From: an uncultured Sphingorhabdus sp.
GTDB lineage: Bacteria; Pseudomonadota; Alphaproteobacteria; Sphingomonadales; Sphingomonadaceae
Length of the DNA: 64,000 nucleotides
Assembly (NCBI GenBank): GCA_937873665.1
Contig: CALMYW010000460.1
Location: 95,522-159,521, forward strand
Direction of reading: 5' to 3'
This document shows, in pieces, positions 39,610-49,806 of this stretch. The notes beneath the pieces are model-generated. The model saw nothing but the letters and a program-made list of their open reading frames with translations, did no database searches and had not been told where the DNA came from. Position 1 is the first letter of the stretch; each line of letters opens with the position of its first letter. The position numbers were made by a program, and so were the translations under genes.

Positions 39610-41096
39610 CCGCCAACTGGCGGACATCGCTCGCGCGCCTCGGCATCATCTGGGTGGCGCTGCTGGCGCTGTTCTGGCGCGATGCGGCGGACATGGCATC
39701 GATCTGGTGGAACAGCTCGACCTTCAACCATTGCCTGCTCATCATCCCGATCCTGTGGTGGCTGGTTGATCAGCGCAAACCCGAACTGGCCAAGCTGGAG
39801 CCAAAGCCGTGGGCGCTTCCGCTGGTCTGGATGGCCGCTGCGTCTTTTGGTTGGCTGCTCGGCGATGCGGCTGGGGTGGCGCTGGCGCGGCATGCGGGGT
39901 TGGTGATGCTGTTGCAGGGCAGCGTTGCACTATTGCTAGGCCCAGCGGTCACTCGCGGACTGCTGTTCCCGCTCTTCTACATGTTCTTCCTCGTGCCGTT
40001 CGGCGAGGAATTCGTGCCAGCCTTGCAGACCATCACCGCCGAAATGTGCATGTGGTTGCTCGGCCTGACAGGAATCCCTGCGCATATCGACGGAATTTAC
40101 ATCGCAACACCCACCGCGCTGTTCCGCGTTGCAGAAGCTTGCTCCGGGGTGAAATTTCTCGTCGCGATGGTCGCCTTGGGCGCACTGGTTTCCAACCTAT
40201 GTTTCAAAAGCTGGCCGCGTCGGATCGCCTTCATGGCCGCCTGTATCATCATCCCGATCATCGCTAACGGCCTGCGCGCCTTCGCTACCATCTACATTGC
40301 GCACCACGGCAATCTCGATTTTGCCGCGAGCTTTGACCATGTGATTTTCGGCTGGGTGTTTTTTGGCATTGTGATCGCTTTGGTATTGGCCGCCGGCTGG
40401 CCTTTTTTTGATCGGGCTGCAGATGCTCCAGCGATCCATGCGGATCAGCTGGCGAAAGTTTCCGGCACTGCATTGAAACCCGCAATAGCATTGGGCGCAA
40501 TGGCGGCAATCGTGCTGCTGCCATTTGGATGGAGCACCTATATCGCCAACCGTGCATCGCCTGTTCCGGCACAAATAGATATGCCAGAAGTGGCAGGTTG
40601 GGCACGGGTCGATCATCGCCCATTACATCCCTGGAAACCGCATTTTGCCAAAGCCAACCACACTCTGCTTGGTCGCTATCGCAATGCGCAGGAGCAAGAG
40701 GTCGATCTCTATATTGCGGTATATGACCGCCAGTCCGAAGGCCGCGAGCTAGTTGGCTTCGGGCAGGGTGCAGCGGGTGGAGCAAGCGACTGGTCGTGGA
40801 TCGAGAATTGCGATGCACCTGCCAACGCCCGTTGTGAGCGCATCGGCACCAAAGATCGGAACCGCCGCGATGTGGTCAGCTTCTACCGTGTGAACGGCAC
40901 CACAAGCGGTTCTGGCGCCACAGTGAAGCTGGCAACTCTCAAGGCGAAATTGCTCGACGGCAACCAGCAGGCGGTAGCGATATTGGTGTCGGCTGAGCAA
41001 AAAGGTCGCGAAAATGCACGTCCGGCCATCAACTCGTTCCTTCAATCGATTCAGGATATCGATAAACTGGCTGACCGCATGGCTGGTCTGGACTAA
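39606..41096 (+). CDS. xrtA: Exosortase A, fused to an EpsI-like domain
   Basis: A 496-residue multi-pass inner-membrane protein. The exosortase core (about 1-290) has eight or so helices and the proposed catalytic triad: Cys in EACSGVKFLVAM, Arg in NGLRAFATIYIAHHG and His in FDHVIFGWVFFG. After the last helix (VLLPFGWSTYI) a soluble domain of about 180 residues follows (VAGWARVDHRPLHPWKP ...), matching the EpsI domain often separate elsewhere. It should cut PEP-CTERM proteins and attach them to the envelope. No PEP-CTERM substrate gene was found in the window. Confidence 0.94.
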   Translation: MTANWRTSLARLGIIWVALLALFWRDAADMASIWWNSSTFNHCLLIIPILWWLVDQRKPELAKLEPKPWALPLVWMAAASFGWLLGDAAGVALARHAGLVMLLQGSVALLLGPAVTRGLLFPLFYMFFLVPFGEEFVPALQTITAEMCMWLLGLTGIPAHIDGIYIATPTALFRVAEACSGVKFLVAMVALGALVSNLCFKSWPRRIAFMAACIIIPIIANGLRAFATIYIAHHGNLDFAASFDHVIFGWVFFGIVIALVLAAGWPFFDRAADAPAIHADQLAKVSGTALKPAIALGAMAAIVLLPFGWSTYIANRASPVPAQIDMPEVAGWARVDHRPLHPWKPHFAKANHTLLGRYRNAQEQEVDLYIAVYDRQSEGRELVGFGQGAAGGASDWSWIENCDAPANARCERIGTKDRNRRDVVSFYRVNGTTSGSGATVKLATLKAKLLDGNQQAVAILVSAEQKGRENARPAINSFLQSIQDIDKLADRMAGLD

Positions 41097-41108
41097 GGCG
41101 CTCGCATC

Positions 41109-43001
41109 ATGTGCGGCATTGCCGGTATCTTCCACGTCGAAAGCTCGAAGCCGGTCGACCCAGAACGCGTCCGGCGGATGACCGATGCGATTGCGCATCG
41201 CGGGCCTGACGGTTCGGGCGTGTGGACTGCGCCGGGCATTGGTCTTGGCCATCGCCGCCTTTCGATCATTGACCTAGGCGGCGGCGCGCAGCCGATGCTG
41301 ACCGAGGATGAGCGTTATGCGCTCTCGTTCAACGGCGAAATCTACAATTTCCAGGAGTTGCGCAAAGAGTTGGAGGCAATGGGCCACCAGTTCCGCACGC
41401 ATAGCGACAGCGAAGTGATTTTAGAGGCCTATCGCGCCTGGGGCCCGCAGTGCGTCGGACGGCTGCACGGCATGTTCGTGTTCGCGCTGTACGATCAGGC
41501 GAACCGGCAGTTGCTGCTGGCGCGCGACCGGTTGGGGGTAAAGCCGCTTTATCATGCGCGGCTGGCCGATGGCAGCATCATCTTCGGATCCGAACTGAAA
41601 GCGCTGCTCGAACATCCCGCATTGCGGCGCGAGCCCGATCTGGCGATGGTCGATGACTATCTGGCGTTCGGATATGTGCCCGATCATGGCTGTATCGTGG
41701 CCGGTGTCCAGAAGCTCGCAGCTGGCCATTATTGGCTGCTCACGCAGGGCAAGCCGGAGCCTGCGCCAACGCGCTACTGGGATCTCGATTTTTCCAACCG
41801 CGTTAAAGGCAGCGAAGCAGAATTGCAGGAAGAACTTCTCCGCCTGATGCGGCAGGCGGTGCTGAGCCGCATGGTCGCAGATGTGCCGTTGGGTGCCTTC
41901 CTCTCGGGCGGCGTTGATAGCAGCAGCGTCGTCGCACTGATGGCCGAGGCGTCGCGGCTACCGGTCAAGACCTGCTCGATCGGCTTCGATGTCGGCGAAC
42001 TGGACGAAAGCGAATATGCGAGCCGCATTGCCAAGCGCTTTCTGACAGAGCATCATAGCAAGACGGTCGCCGCCGACGATTTCGGTCTCATCGATACGCT
42101 GGCCTATCATTTCGACGAACCCTTCGCCGATGCCTCTGCGTTGCCCACCTATCGCGTCAGCGAAATGGCGCGCGAGCATGTAACCGTGGCGCTATCGGGC
42201 GACGGCGCGGATGAAGCACTGGCGGGCTATCGCCGCCATGTCTTCCACCATGGCGAGGAGCGGATGCGCGGCCTGTTGCCGCAAGCCATTCGCGGCCCAC
42301 TATTCGGAACACTGGGGCGGCTCTATCCCAAGGCCGATTGGGCGCCGCGCCCCTTGCGTGCTAAAACGACGCTGCTGTCGCTCGCTCGCACAGGAGCTCA
42401 GGGTTATGCCGAAGCGGTTGGCGTTACCCCTCCGCTTATTCGCGACCGGCTTTATTCGCATCGCACGCAACAGTCGCTTCGCGGTTACCGCGCTGAATAC
42501 CATATGCACCGGCTGATGGATAAAGCCCCGGCGCGCAGCGGGCTCGACCAAGCGCAATATGCCGATATGAAGCTGTGGCTGCCCGGCGATATCCTGACCA
42601 AGGTCGATCGCACCAGTATGGCCGTGGGGCTGGAAGCGCGTGAACCGTTGCTCGACCACCGTCTGCTCGAATTTGCGGCGTCCTTACCCGAAAATATGCG
42701 TGTTCGCGGCGGGCAAGGGAAGTGGCTGATGAAGCGTACGATGGAACGCTATTTGCCCGAAGACATTCTCTATCGCCCGAAAATGGGCTTTGTAACGCCG
42801 ATTGCGCAATGGTTTCGCGGGCCGCTAGCTGAAACCGCGCGCGGGATTGCATCGAACACCACCTTGGCTCGGACGGGCTGGTTTGAAAGTGCGGAAATAG
42901 CACGCGTGGCCGAAGAACATGTTGGAGGTCGTTCGGATCATAGCCGCCTGCTGTGGCAATTGCTGATGCTCGAAAAGTCGGTCGCGCGAATATTCGGCTA
43001 G
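41109..43001 (+). CDS. XrtA-system asparagine synthase-like amidotransferase
   Basis: A 630-residue two-domain enzyme. The N-terminal glutaminase uses Cys2 (MCGIAGIFH) and contains RGPDGSGVW and FNGEIYNF. The synthase domain has the PP-loop [14 protein letters not shown]. It matches the exosortase-A-associated amidotransferase family, thought to amidate a polysaccharide sugar acid or a peptide, rather than a housekeeping AsnB. It is the last gene of the cluster; its stop overlaps that of truA (CTAG). Confidence 0.93.
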   Translation: MCGIAGIFHVESSKPVDPERVRRMTDAIAHRGPDGSGVWTAPGIGLGHRRLSIIDLGGGAQPMLTEDERYALSFNGEIYNFQELRKELEAMGHQFRTHSDSEVILEAYRAWGPQCVGRLHGMFVFALYDQANRQLLLARDRLGVKPLYHARLADGSIIFGSELKALLEHPALRREPDLAMVDDYLAFGYVPDHGCIVAGVQKLAAGHYWLLTQGKPEPAPTRYWDLDFSNRVKGSEAELQEELLRLMRQAVLSRMVADVPLGAFLSGGVDSSSVVALMAEASRLPVKTCSIGFDVGELDESEYASRIAKRFLTEHHSKTVAADDFGLIDTLAYHFDEPFADASALPTYRVSEMAREHVTVALSGDGADEALAGYRRHVFHHGEERMRGLLPQAIRGPLFGTLGRLYPKADWAPRPLRAKTTLLSLARTGAQGYAEAVGVTPPLIRDRLYSHRTQQSLRGYRAEYHMHRLMDKAPARSGLDQAQYADMKLWLPGDILTKVDRTSMAVGLEAREPLLDHRLLEFAASLPENMRVRGGQGKWLMKRTMERYLPEDILYRPKMGFVTPIAQWFRGPLAETARGIASNTTLARTGWFESAEIARVAEEHVGGRSDHSRLLWQLLMLEKSVARIFG

Positions 43002-43738
43002 GGATAGATCGCCCGCACAAAATACAGGCCGTCTGGCGGGGCATTCAGCGCCAACGCGGCCCGATCTTTTGCCTCCAGCGCAGCTTGCAAATCATCCGCA
43101 CTCCAGCGGCCCATGCCGACAAAGGCAAGGCAACCAACCATTGATCGGACCTGATGATGCAGGAAACTGCGGGCTGCGGCTTCTATCAATAGATGCTCGC
43201 CCTCGCGCCGCACATCGAGCCGGTCGAGCGTCTTGACCGGGCTGTCCGACTGGCAGTGCGCCGACCGGAAAGTGGTGAAATCATGCAGGCCGACAAGCTG
43301 CTGTGCCGCTTCATGCATCGCACCTGCATCGAGCGGCTGCGGCACTTTCCATGCGCGATGAGCTTCCAGCGCGAGCGGCGCGCGACGGTTGGCGATCCGA
43401 TAAACATATTCGCGCCCGATGCAGGAAAAGCGCGCATGCCAATCATCGGGAACGGTTTCGCAAGCGAGGATGGCAATCGGCTGCGGTCGTAACTGCGCAT
43501 TGATGGCTTCCATCAAGCGAAATGGTTCGATATCCTTCGTCAGTTCGACATGTGCCCGCATCGCCAGCGCATGTACGCCGGCATCGGTTCGCCCGGCGGC
43601 GTGCAGTACAGCTTCCTCGCCGGTCACACGGCCAATCGCTTCCTCGATCGACTGCTGCACCGACGGGCCATGCCCCTGCCGCTGCCAGCCCATATAGGGC
43701 GTGCCATCAAATTCGATTGTGAAGGCGAAGCGCGTCAT
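42998..43738 (-). CDS. truA: tRNA pseudouridine(38-40) synthase
   Basis: Makes pseudouridine in the anticodon arm of many tRNAs. The 246 residues show the start [20 protein letters not shown], the catalytic Asp in [13 protein letters not shown], and the C-terminal [20 protein letters not shown]. Start 43738 is the conserved one; it overlaps the fmt stop by 4 bp, so the two are co-translated. Confidence 0.96.
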   Translation of the reverse strand: MTRFAFTIEFDGTPYMGWQRQGHGPSVQQSIEEAIGRVTGEEAVLHAAGRTDAGVHALAMRAHVELTKDIEPFRLMEAINAQLRPQPIAILACETVPDDWHARFSCIGREYVYRIANRRAPLALEAHRAWKVPQPLDAGAMHEAAQQLVGLHDFTTFRSAHCQSDSPVKTLDRLDVRREGEHLLIEAAARSFLHHQVRSMVGCLAFVGMGRWSADDLQAALEAKDRAALALNAPPDGLYFVRAIYP

Positions 43739-44640
43739 ACCAGGATGGTGCCCGCCGGTATCCGGTTGCCGCGCAGAAAATCGGCGAGCGGCATTGCGGG
43801 TTTTCCGGCGCGTTGAATGATGGTGGGGCGGAGGGCACTGGTTGCACAAGCGATTACCAGTTTGTCGTCAATGGTTATGCCGCTTGTTCCGCCAGCTTCA
43901 ACGATCTCAGCAGCCAACACCCGATACCGCTCGCCCTGAAATTCGAAAAATGCGCCCGGAACCGGATTGAAAGCACGAACCTGGCGTTCGACCGCTTCGG
44001 CGCTTTGGTTGAAGTCTAGCCGGGCCTCGCTCTTTTCGATTTTCCGGGCATAGGTCACGCCTTCTTCAGGCTGTGCTATTGCAGGATGGCGGTCAATATC
44101 TGCTAACACTTCCGCCATCAGACCGGCTCCTAGTTGCGCCAGTTCTTCGGTGAGCTCTCCAGCAGTCTTGCGATCAATCGGCGTCCGCGCCGTTGCGCGC
44201 ACCGGACCGGTATCGAGACCCGCCTCCATCTGCATCACCATCACGCCAGTTTCGGCGTCACCCGCCAATATCGCCCGCTGCACAGGCGCCGCACCGCGCC
44301 AGCGTGGAAGGAGCGATCCGTGGACGTTGAGGCAACCATATTTGGGCGCGTCGAGGATGGGTTGGGGCAACAGCAATCCATAGGCGGCCACAATGGCGGC
44401 ATCGGCGTTTAACGCGGAAAACGCGGCCTGTTCGTCTTCGCCTTTCAGCGAAACCGGCGTGCGCACTTCCAGCTCCAATTCCTCCGCACGCGCATGCACG
44501 GCGGAGGGTGTCAGCTTCTTCCCACGATTGGCTGGGCGGGGCGGCTGCGAATAGACGGCGACCACATCATGCCCCGCATCGACCAGCGCGTTCAGCGTCG
44601 GTACGGCAAAATCGGGGGTCCCCATGAATATAAGGCGCAT
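43735..44640 (-). CDS. fmt: Methionyl-tRNA formyltransferase
   Basis: Formylates initiator Met-tRNA. The 301 residues have the N-terminal [20 protein letters not shown], the formyl-THF site [19 protein letters not shown] and the C-terminal OB-like domain. Start 44640 (MRLIFMGTP) is preferred over one six codons earlier. It is divergent from recR-def, whose product removes the formyl group that Fmt adds. Confidence 0.96.
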   Translation of the reverse strand: MRLIFMGTPDFAVPTLNALVDAGHDVVAVYSQPPRPANRGKKLTPSAVHARAEELELEVRTPVSLKGEDEQAAFSALNADAAIVAAYGLLLPQPILDAPKYGCLNVHGSLLPRWRGAAPVQRAILAGDAETGVMVMQMEAGLDTGPVRATARTPIDRKTAGELTEELAQLGAGLMAEVLADIDRHPAIAQPEEGVTYARKIEKSEARLDFNQSAEAVERQVRAFNPVPGAFFEFQGERYRVLAAEIVEAGGTSGITIDDKLVIACATSALRPTIIQRAGKPAMPLADFLRGNRIPAGTILV

Positions 44641-44661
44641 TGTCGCTCCAGCCATCACCGT

Positions 44662-44738
44662 AGCCCTGAGCTTGTCGAAGGGCGCTTAGAATGGCGGCGC
44701 ATACCGTGAAACGGCCTTCGACAGGCTCCAGCCTGCGG
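44662..44738. repeat. Inverted intergenic repeat (TTGTCGAAGG type)
   Basis: AGCCCTGAGCTTGTCGAAGG (then GCG) and CCTTCGACAGGCTCCAG form imperfect inverted arms about 30 bp apart between fmt and recR. This is the common sphingomonad intergenic palindrome type; it could form a hairpin in either transcript. Confidence 0.8.
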
Positions 44739-44781
44739 TTTGTTCTTCAAACTTTCGGAGGATGCCGATAAGGCCCATCCG

Positions 44782-45378
44782 ATGGCATCGCAAGAAATAG
44801 ACGCATTGGCACAGGCATTGTCGCGGCTTCCCGGCCTCGGCCCGCGCTCGGCCCGCCGCGTTGTTTTGCATCTGATGAAAAAGCGTGAGACAGTGCTCCA
44901 GCCTTTGCTGCGCGCGCTCGAAATGGTCGAGGAGCGGCTCAAGACCTGCACTAACTGCGGCAATCTCGACACGAGCGATCCTTGCGGCATCTGCGCCGAT
45001 CCGCGCCGCGACACGCGCGCCCTGTGCGTGGTGGAGGATGTATCAGATTTGTGGGCGCTTGATCGTTCGCGCTTGTTTCCCGGCAAATATCATGTGCTTG
45101 GCGGGCGTTTATCTGCGCTGGATGGCGTGCGTCCGGAAGACCTCAACATCGACGGCTTGGTTGCACGCGTTGCCGAAGGCGGCATTGACGAGGTGGTGCT
45201 GGCAATGAACGCAACGTTAGAAGGTCAGACGACCGCGCATTACCTTGCCGAGCGGCTGGAAAGCTATCCGATCCGCCTGACCCAACTGGCGCACGGTGTG
45301 CCCGTCGGCGGCGAACTTGATTATCTCGACGAAGGCACTTTGGCGCAGGCGCTCCGTGCCCGTCGTCCGGTCGGTTGA
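44782..45378 (+). CDS. recR: Recombination mediator RecR
   Basis: Works with RecFO to load RecA at gaps. In the 198 residues are the helix-hairpin-helix [19 protein letters not shown], the zinc finger with CTNC and CGIC, and the Toprim start [13 protein letters not shown]. Start 44782 ([13 protein letters not shown]) matches other RecR proteins. No dnaX is adjacent here. Confidence 0.95.
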   Translation: MASQEIDALAQALSRLPGLGPRSARRVVLHLMKKRETVLQPLLRALEMVEERLKTCTNCGNLDTSDPCGICADPRRDTRALCVVEDVSDLWALDRSRLFPGKYHVLGGRLSALDGVRPEDLNIDGLVARVAEGGIDEVVLAMNATLEGQTTAHYLAERLESYPIRLTQLAHGVPVGGELDYLDEGTLAQALRARRPVG

Positions 45379-45409
45379 CGCTGGCCCACCCAGTCCCTAT
45401 TTTAGCGCC

Positions 45410-45967
45410 ATGGCCATACTCCCGATCCTTGAAGTGCCCGATCCGCGGCTCAAAATCATCTCGACTCCCGTCACCGAATTTGACGATGGGCTCAAAAAGC
45501 TGGTCGAGGACATGTTCGACACGATGTATGATGCGCCGGGCATTGGTCTGGCCGCGATCCAGGTCGGTGTGCCTAAACGTATTTTGGTGATCGATCTGCA
45601 AGAACCGGCCGAGCATGACCATGAGCATGGCGAACATTGCAACCATGATCATGAAGTCGTGCGCAATCCGCGTATCTTCATCAATCCTGAAATACTTGAT
45701 CCTTCCGATGAGCATTCGACCTACACCGAAGGTTGCCTGTCGGTGCCGGATCAATTTGCCGAGGTCGAACGCCCCGCCGCAATCCGTGCCCGCTGGCAGG
45801 ATCTGGATGGCAAGGTGCACGAAGAAGAAATGGAAGGCCTGATGGCCACCTGTTTACAGCATGAGATGGACCATCTCGAAGGCATTCTCTTCATCGACCA
45901 TCTGTCGCGTCTGAAGCGTCAGATGGTTCTGAAGAAGCTGGAAAAGCAGCGCAAAGCTGCCGCTTGA
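45410..45967 (+). CDS. def: Peptide deformylase with His-rich insertion
   Basis: Metal hydrolase that removes formyl from nascent N-termini. The three motifs are intact: [15 protein letters not shown] and QHEMDHL. Between motifs 1 and 2 lies [15 protein letters not shown], a histidine/acid-rich stretch of about 15 residues that is not part of the usual fold and could bind metal. Total length is 185. It is 31 bp after recR. Confidence 0.95.
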   Translation: MAILPILEVPDPRLKIISTPVTEFDDGLKKLVEDMFDTMYDAPGIGLAAIQVGVPKRILVIDLQEPAEHDHEHGEHCNHDHEVVRNPRIFINPEILDPSDEHSTYTEGCLSVPDQFAEVERPAAIRARWQDLDGKVHEEEMEGLMATCLQHEMDHLEGILFIDHLSRLKRQMVLKKLEKQRKAAA

Positions 45968-46059
45968 TCTAAACATCTTGGAAATAGCAAGCCACTCGGA
46001 ATGAAACCGAGAGGTCATTTCTGCTCAGAGCGATCGGTTGGCTATTGGAGGCGACAGCT

Positions 46060-46764
46060 TCATTTCCTCTTTGATAGAAATGTACCAAAAATCTCTTCGC
46101 CACCCCCGTCATTGGTATTTAGCTGTTCGAGTACGTGATCGAACTCTGCCTGCCAGGCAGAATCTATGTCCAGGTTCATTGACCGGTTTGTGAGCGCCTT
46201 AATCGCATGAATTGCCGATACTGGTTTGGATGCGATCTGTGCTGCAAGTTCAAGAGCGGTGTCCAATGCAGAGGCATTCGCTATTTCATCGAACAAACCC
46301 ATCATAAGCCCTTCGCTTGCTTTGACGATCCGGCCAGTCATTAAAATATGCTTCGCTCTCGACAGGCCTACCAGTCGAGGCAGCGACCAGGTTGCATTCG
46401 CACTGCCATAGTTGACTGCAGTAACCTTGAACTCCGCATTAGGCCCGGCGATCCGGAAATCAGCTGCAGCGGCCATCAGGGCGCCGGCACCGAAAGCCTT
46501 GCCATTCACTGCGGCGATTACCGGGAGTGGATGTAACGCGATCGCCTTGAACAGCGGGTCACGTTGCACGAAAGCATCGCGCATCGCTTCATTGTCGAAA
46601 TCCGCCATTTCCTTGATATCAAAGCCTGCCGAAAATGCCTCCTCTCCAGCATCTGCGGTACTATATCGCGAAGCGAGGCAATGTGCTGGCGCCACGAGGC
46701 GCTGGATATTCCCAACCGCAGCAGGGCATTCCTGATGGGGCAAGACGTAAGGCGTGGCAGTCAA
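46060..46764 (-). pseudogene. N-terminally degraded enoyl-CoA hydratase/isomerase family gene
   Basis: From about residue 43 (GEEAFSAGFDIKEM) to the end (EEIFGTFLSKRK) the product is crotonase-like, with the oxyanion-hole segment VNGKAFGAGALMAAAADFRIA. The first ~40 residues match nothing expected: the usual N-terminal strand (LNRP...) is missing and the only starts are TTG-like. The acidic residues after the oxyanion hole that hydratases use are not evident. It is probably a decayed gene, though a divergent expressed protein cannot be ruled out. Confidence 0.6.
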
Positions 46765-47130
46765 GGATAAAATATCTCCATCCGCGGCACCGACCCGTGC
46801 GGTTGCACGATATTCGTGGATCGCCTGTCGCAGCCCGTCCTGCCGCGCGGCGCTATCTTGAAATCCGGTTTCGACTACAAGGGTATTGCCGTCGATCGAC
46901 AGATCAATCCAACGCGCACGGCGCGAACGCCCGACAATTCTTTGAGCTTCGAATTTTCGGGGATGGTGCGCGCATTTGCAAGTTCGCGGGTTATATGGGC
47001 ATTGGCCTCAATCTCGGCTTCATCGAGCACATGGAATTCACCGTCTGCATCACTGAAAATGTCCCGCGACCGACCAATGATGTGAGACAAGCCTTCACGG
47101 CCATCGGGCCAGAAAATATCGAGACTCGAA
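46765..47130. other. Region without an intact gene, probable decayed DNA
   Basis: 366 bp between the crotonase remnant and the aldehyde dehydrogenase remnant. Open frames exist on both strands but none has a convincing start or a recognisable family. It likely holds scrambled remains of the two flanking genes or their former neighbours. Confidence 0.5.
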
Positions 47131-47373
47131 GTGCGCCGGACGGAATTCGGCCTGTCAGGCGGCGTCTACACTAACGATACCGACCGCGCTTATGCCGTCG
47201 CGCGTCGCATCCGCACCGGCCATTTCACGCAGAACAGGCGCGAGTTCGATCTGACTAATCCGTTTGGCGGGTTCAAGAAATCGGGCGTCGGCCGCGAAGG
47301 CGCGCCAGAGGGCATGCAGCCCTATGTCGAGATCAAGACCGTGTTCCTGCCAGAAAAACCAAGCGGGCTTTAA
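47131..47373 (+). pseudogene. Aldehyde dehydrogenase, C-terminal fragment
   Basis: About 75 residues match the end of an NAD-dependent aldehyde dehydrogenase: EFGLSGGVYTNDTDRAYAVA, then RRIRTGHFTQNRREFDLTNP, then FGGFKKSGVGREGAPEGMQP. The catalytic Cys and Glu and the NAD domain are absent. There is no proper start; the first in-frame candidate is a GTG. It is a deletion remnant. Confidence 0.85.
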
Positions 47374-47778
47374 TTAGCCCGCATTTTCCGGAAAGCCGCG
47401 CTGGCCTTCAGGAAGGTCAACCCAAGGCATTTTGGTTGACGTCCACACGCTGACAACAGGCTTGAACGGTGTCGGATCATCCAGCGTGCCGGCTTTGACG
47501 ATAGTCATGCCATTGTCTTCGGCGAGGTCCGAAAAAATGGGGGAGCCGCAATTGCCGCAGAACCGGCGATAAACCGGATTGCCTGATCTTGTGTCGCGAT
47601 CTTCATAAGTGGTGAGCTCGCCAGTAGTTGTGACGCCAGCAACCGGAACCATCAGATTGACCGAAAAGGCGCTGCCCGATTGGCGCTGGCAGTTTTTGCA
47701 ATGGCATTGCGCAACCACCACGGGATTGCTTTCGATTTTGTAGCGTATGGCTCCGCAGTTGCATCCACCCTCGATCAT
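47374..47778 (-). CDS. GFA-family (glutathione-dependent formaldehyde-activating-like) protein
   Basis: A 134-residue zinc protein with the CENP-V/GFA cysteine set: GGCNCGAIRY, QCHCKNCQRQSGS and RRFCGNCGSPIF. The family is named after an enzyme whose activity was later doubted, so the substrate is open. It overlaps the TetR gene upstream (ATGA), suggesting an operon with its regulator. Confidence 0.92.
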   Translation of the reverse strand: MIEGGCNCGAIRYKIESNPVVVAQCHCKNCQRQSGSAFSVNLMVPVAGVTTTGELTTYEDRDTRSGNPVYRRFCGNCGSPIFSDLAEDNGMTIVKAGTLDDPTPFKPVVSVWTSTKMPWVDLPEGQRGFPENAG

Positions 47779-48428
47779 TTGGATTTCCTTTTCTTGGTCC
47801 CGTAACGGGCTTCGAAGCCATCGAACATCAGCTCCAGCGTTTCGACAAACAGCGCTTCGTCTTCCGGCGCCTTGGCGAGCGCTTCGGCAAGTTTAGGGAA
47901 GCGGTTCGCATCAAAAACCGGCATGGCCGGAATATGATGCGCTTCGGCGGCCGCGGCGAACAGCGATGCGCCATAGGTGATTTTTTCCAGTGCCTCGAGG
48001 ATCGCCATATGGTGCTCTGAAGGGTAGGGGCAGATCGCGAGTGTCGCTTCATAGGCCCCCAGCATCACATTGCGCGGGAAATAGCGCAGCATCAGCGGGG
48101 CGGCATTGGGATGGCGTAATATGGTGCGCCGTGTGGCAACGGCCAGCGCGATGGCACGCTCTTTCCAACCGGTCGCATCGCCGCCCTCTGCGCCGACTTC
48201 GCGCAGCAATGCCCGGGCAACGAGCTGAAGAAGTTCGTCCTTGTCCTTGAAATGATAGTAGAGCGAAGGTGCGGTCACACCCATCGCACGGGCGACGCCC
48301 TGGACGCTCAGCGAGTCGATCCCCTCCTGCTCGACCAGCACAATCGCCGCATCGACTGCAGCTTCTTTTGTGATCAGCGGTTTAAGCGGCCTGCCACGTT
48401 TCGCCTTGGGTTTTGCCGAAGCCCCCAT
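47775..48428 (-). CDS. TetR/AcrR-family transcriptional regulator
   Basis: A 217-residue repressor with a basic N-terminus (GASAKPKAKRGRPLK) and an HTH at about 20-65 (AMGVTAPSLYYHFKDKDELLQLVARALL). The ligand domain resembles the WHG/TetR_C_33 type. It is followed by the GFA gene and lies 15 bp after a same-strand acyl-CoA dehydrogenase, so it may control fatty acyl-CoA use. Whether it binds the palindromes at 1.5 and 5.5 kb cannot be told. Confidence 0.88.
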   Translation of the reverse strand: MGASAKPKAKRGRPLKPLITKEAAVDAAIVLVEQEGIDSLSVQGVARAMGVTAPSLYYHFKDKDELLQLVARALLREVGAEGGDATGWKERAIALAVATRRTILRHPNAAPLMLRYFPRNVMLGAYEATLAICPYPSEHHMAILEALEKITYGASLFAAAAEAHHIPAMPVFDANRFPKLAEALAKAPEDEALFVETLELMFDGFEARYGTKKRKSK

Positions 48429-48443
48429 GAATTTAACTTCCAG

Positions 48444-49658
48444 TCAAAGGCCAAGCCCTGCCTTGGCGATAATATTGCGCTGGATCTCGTTCGACCCGGC
48501 ATAGATAGAACCTGCCCTGTCATTGAAATATTTAAGCGGCGCAATAGCAGCCGAACGAGGGCCGGCGAATTGATTTGTATCATGCGGAATCACATTTGGC
48601 CCACCCGGGAAGCCCGCCTGCGGTTGGAAGGCATGGCCATATGGTCCCGCAGCCTCGAGGGCGAGTTCGGTGATGTGCTGGCTAAGCTCTGTACCCAATA
48701 TTTTCATGACTGAACCTGAAAGACCTGGGCGGCCACCGCGAGCCGCATCGCTCATTGCCTTGAATTCATAAGTTTCAAGCACGTCGACCCGCGCTTGCGC
48801 CGCCGCCACCTTCGCCGCGAAGGCCGGTTCATTGAGCAGCGGCCGTAAGCCATCGCTCGCCAATTCCCGCACTCGTGCCAGACGGACCTGCAATTCCGGC
48901 GCATAGGCGCTGCCGCCGCGTTCGAATTCGAGCAGATATTTGGCAACGGTCCAGCCATCGTCGATCGCGCCAACGACATTGCCTACGGGTACCCGCACAT
49001 TGTCGAAGAAAATCTGGTTCTGGATATGCTCGCCAGAGGTCATCACGATCGGCGTGACGGTGATGCCCGGCGTATCCATCGGGATCAGCAGGAAGGTGAT
49101 GCCCTGTTGCGGCCGGGCGAGTTGGCTGGTGCGGACAAGGCAGAAAATCCAGTTCGCGACATTGGCATGCGTCGTCCAGATCTTGGTGCCGTTGCAGACG
49201 AAGTCGTCGCCGTCCCGCCGCGCGCTCATCGACAATAAGGCCAGGTCGCTGCCGGCATGCGGTTCCGAATAGCCCTGGCACCAGAAATGCTCTCCCGTCA
49301 GCATGCGGGGAAGGAAATATTCCTTCTGCTCATCTGAACCATGGCCGAGCAGGGCAGGGCCGCACATTGCGATCCCCATGGGAGAAGTGGGCGGCGCCCC
49401 TGCCAGCACCCGCTCGCGCGCAAAGATGTATCGCTGGGTGACGCTCCACTCGGCGCCACCATAGCTCTTTGGCCATGAAGGTGCGGCCCAGCCTTTGGCG
49501 TGTAACCGGCGCTGCCATTCCATCGAAAGGCCATGGTCACCATAGACGCTGGTCATCCAGCGCCCGGCCTCGCGCAATTCGGGCGTCAGTTCGGCGTCAA
49601 AAAAGGCCCTGACTTCGTCGGTGAATGCCCTGTCGGCGTCTGACCAGTTCATGTCCAT
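48444..49658 (-). CDS. Acyl-CoA dehydrogenase (FadE-type), subunit 1
   Basis: FAD flavoprotein of 404 residues that introduces a 2,3 double bond into acyl-CoA. Features: WQRRLHAKGWAAPSWPKSYGGAEW, CQGYSEPHAGSDLALLSMSARRDGD, FVCNGTKIWTTHANVANWIF and the C-terminal YAGSNEIQRNIIAKAGLGL. The usual base Glu of YEG(S/T) is Ala here, so the catalytic base may come from another position or the partner. It is divergent from a second acyl-CoA dehydrogenase; such pairs form mixed complexes in sterol and branched-acid catabolism. Confidence 0.9.
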   Translation of the reverse strand: MDMNWSDADRAFTDEVRAFFDAELTPELREAGRWMTSVYGDHGLSMEWQRRLHAKGWAAPSWPKSYGGAEWSVTQRYIFARERVLAGAPPTSPMGIAMCGPALLGHGSDEQKEYFLPRMLTGEHFWCQGYSEPHAGSDLALLSMSARRDGDDFVCNGTKIWTTHANVANWIFCLVRTSQLARPQQGITFLLIPMDTPGITVTPIVMTSGEHIQNQIFFDNVRVPVGNVVGAIDDGWTVAKYLLEFERGGSAYAPELQVRLARVRELASDGLRPLLNEPAFAAKVAAAQARVDVLETYEFKAMSDAARGGRPGLSGSVMKILGTELSQHITELALEAAGPYGHAFQPQAGFPGGPNVIPHDTNQFAGPRSAAIAPLKYFNDRAGSIYAGSNEIQRNIIAKAGLGL

Positions 49659-49806
49659 AATGCACAACGAACAGCTTTCGGCGGTTCCTGTCAATGCTGG
49701 CCATTGCTGGGTGCGACGGCTGAAATCCTCTCCACATGCAATTTCCGATTGCGGCAGCCTGACATTCAGGCTTCATTGCACATCAAGTCGAGATTGAGGT
49801 GAGAAA

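Noticed and set aside
44655..45086. 143-codon minus-strand frame over recR and the inverted repeat
   Set aside because: Shadow of recR; N-terminal part is repeat-derived and no family fits.
46875..47090. 71-codon minus-strand frame in the decay zone
   Set aside because: Plausible composition but no recognised family, no ribosome site, and decayed genes on both sides; not enough to call a gene.
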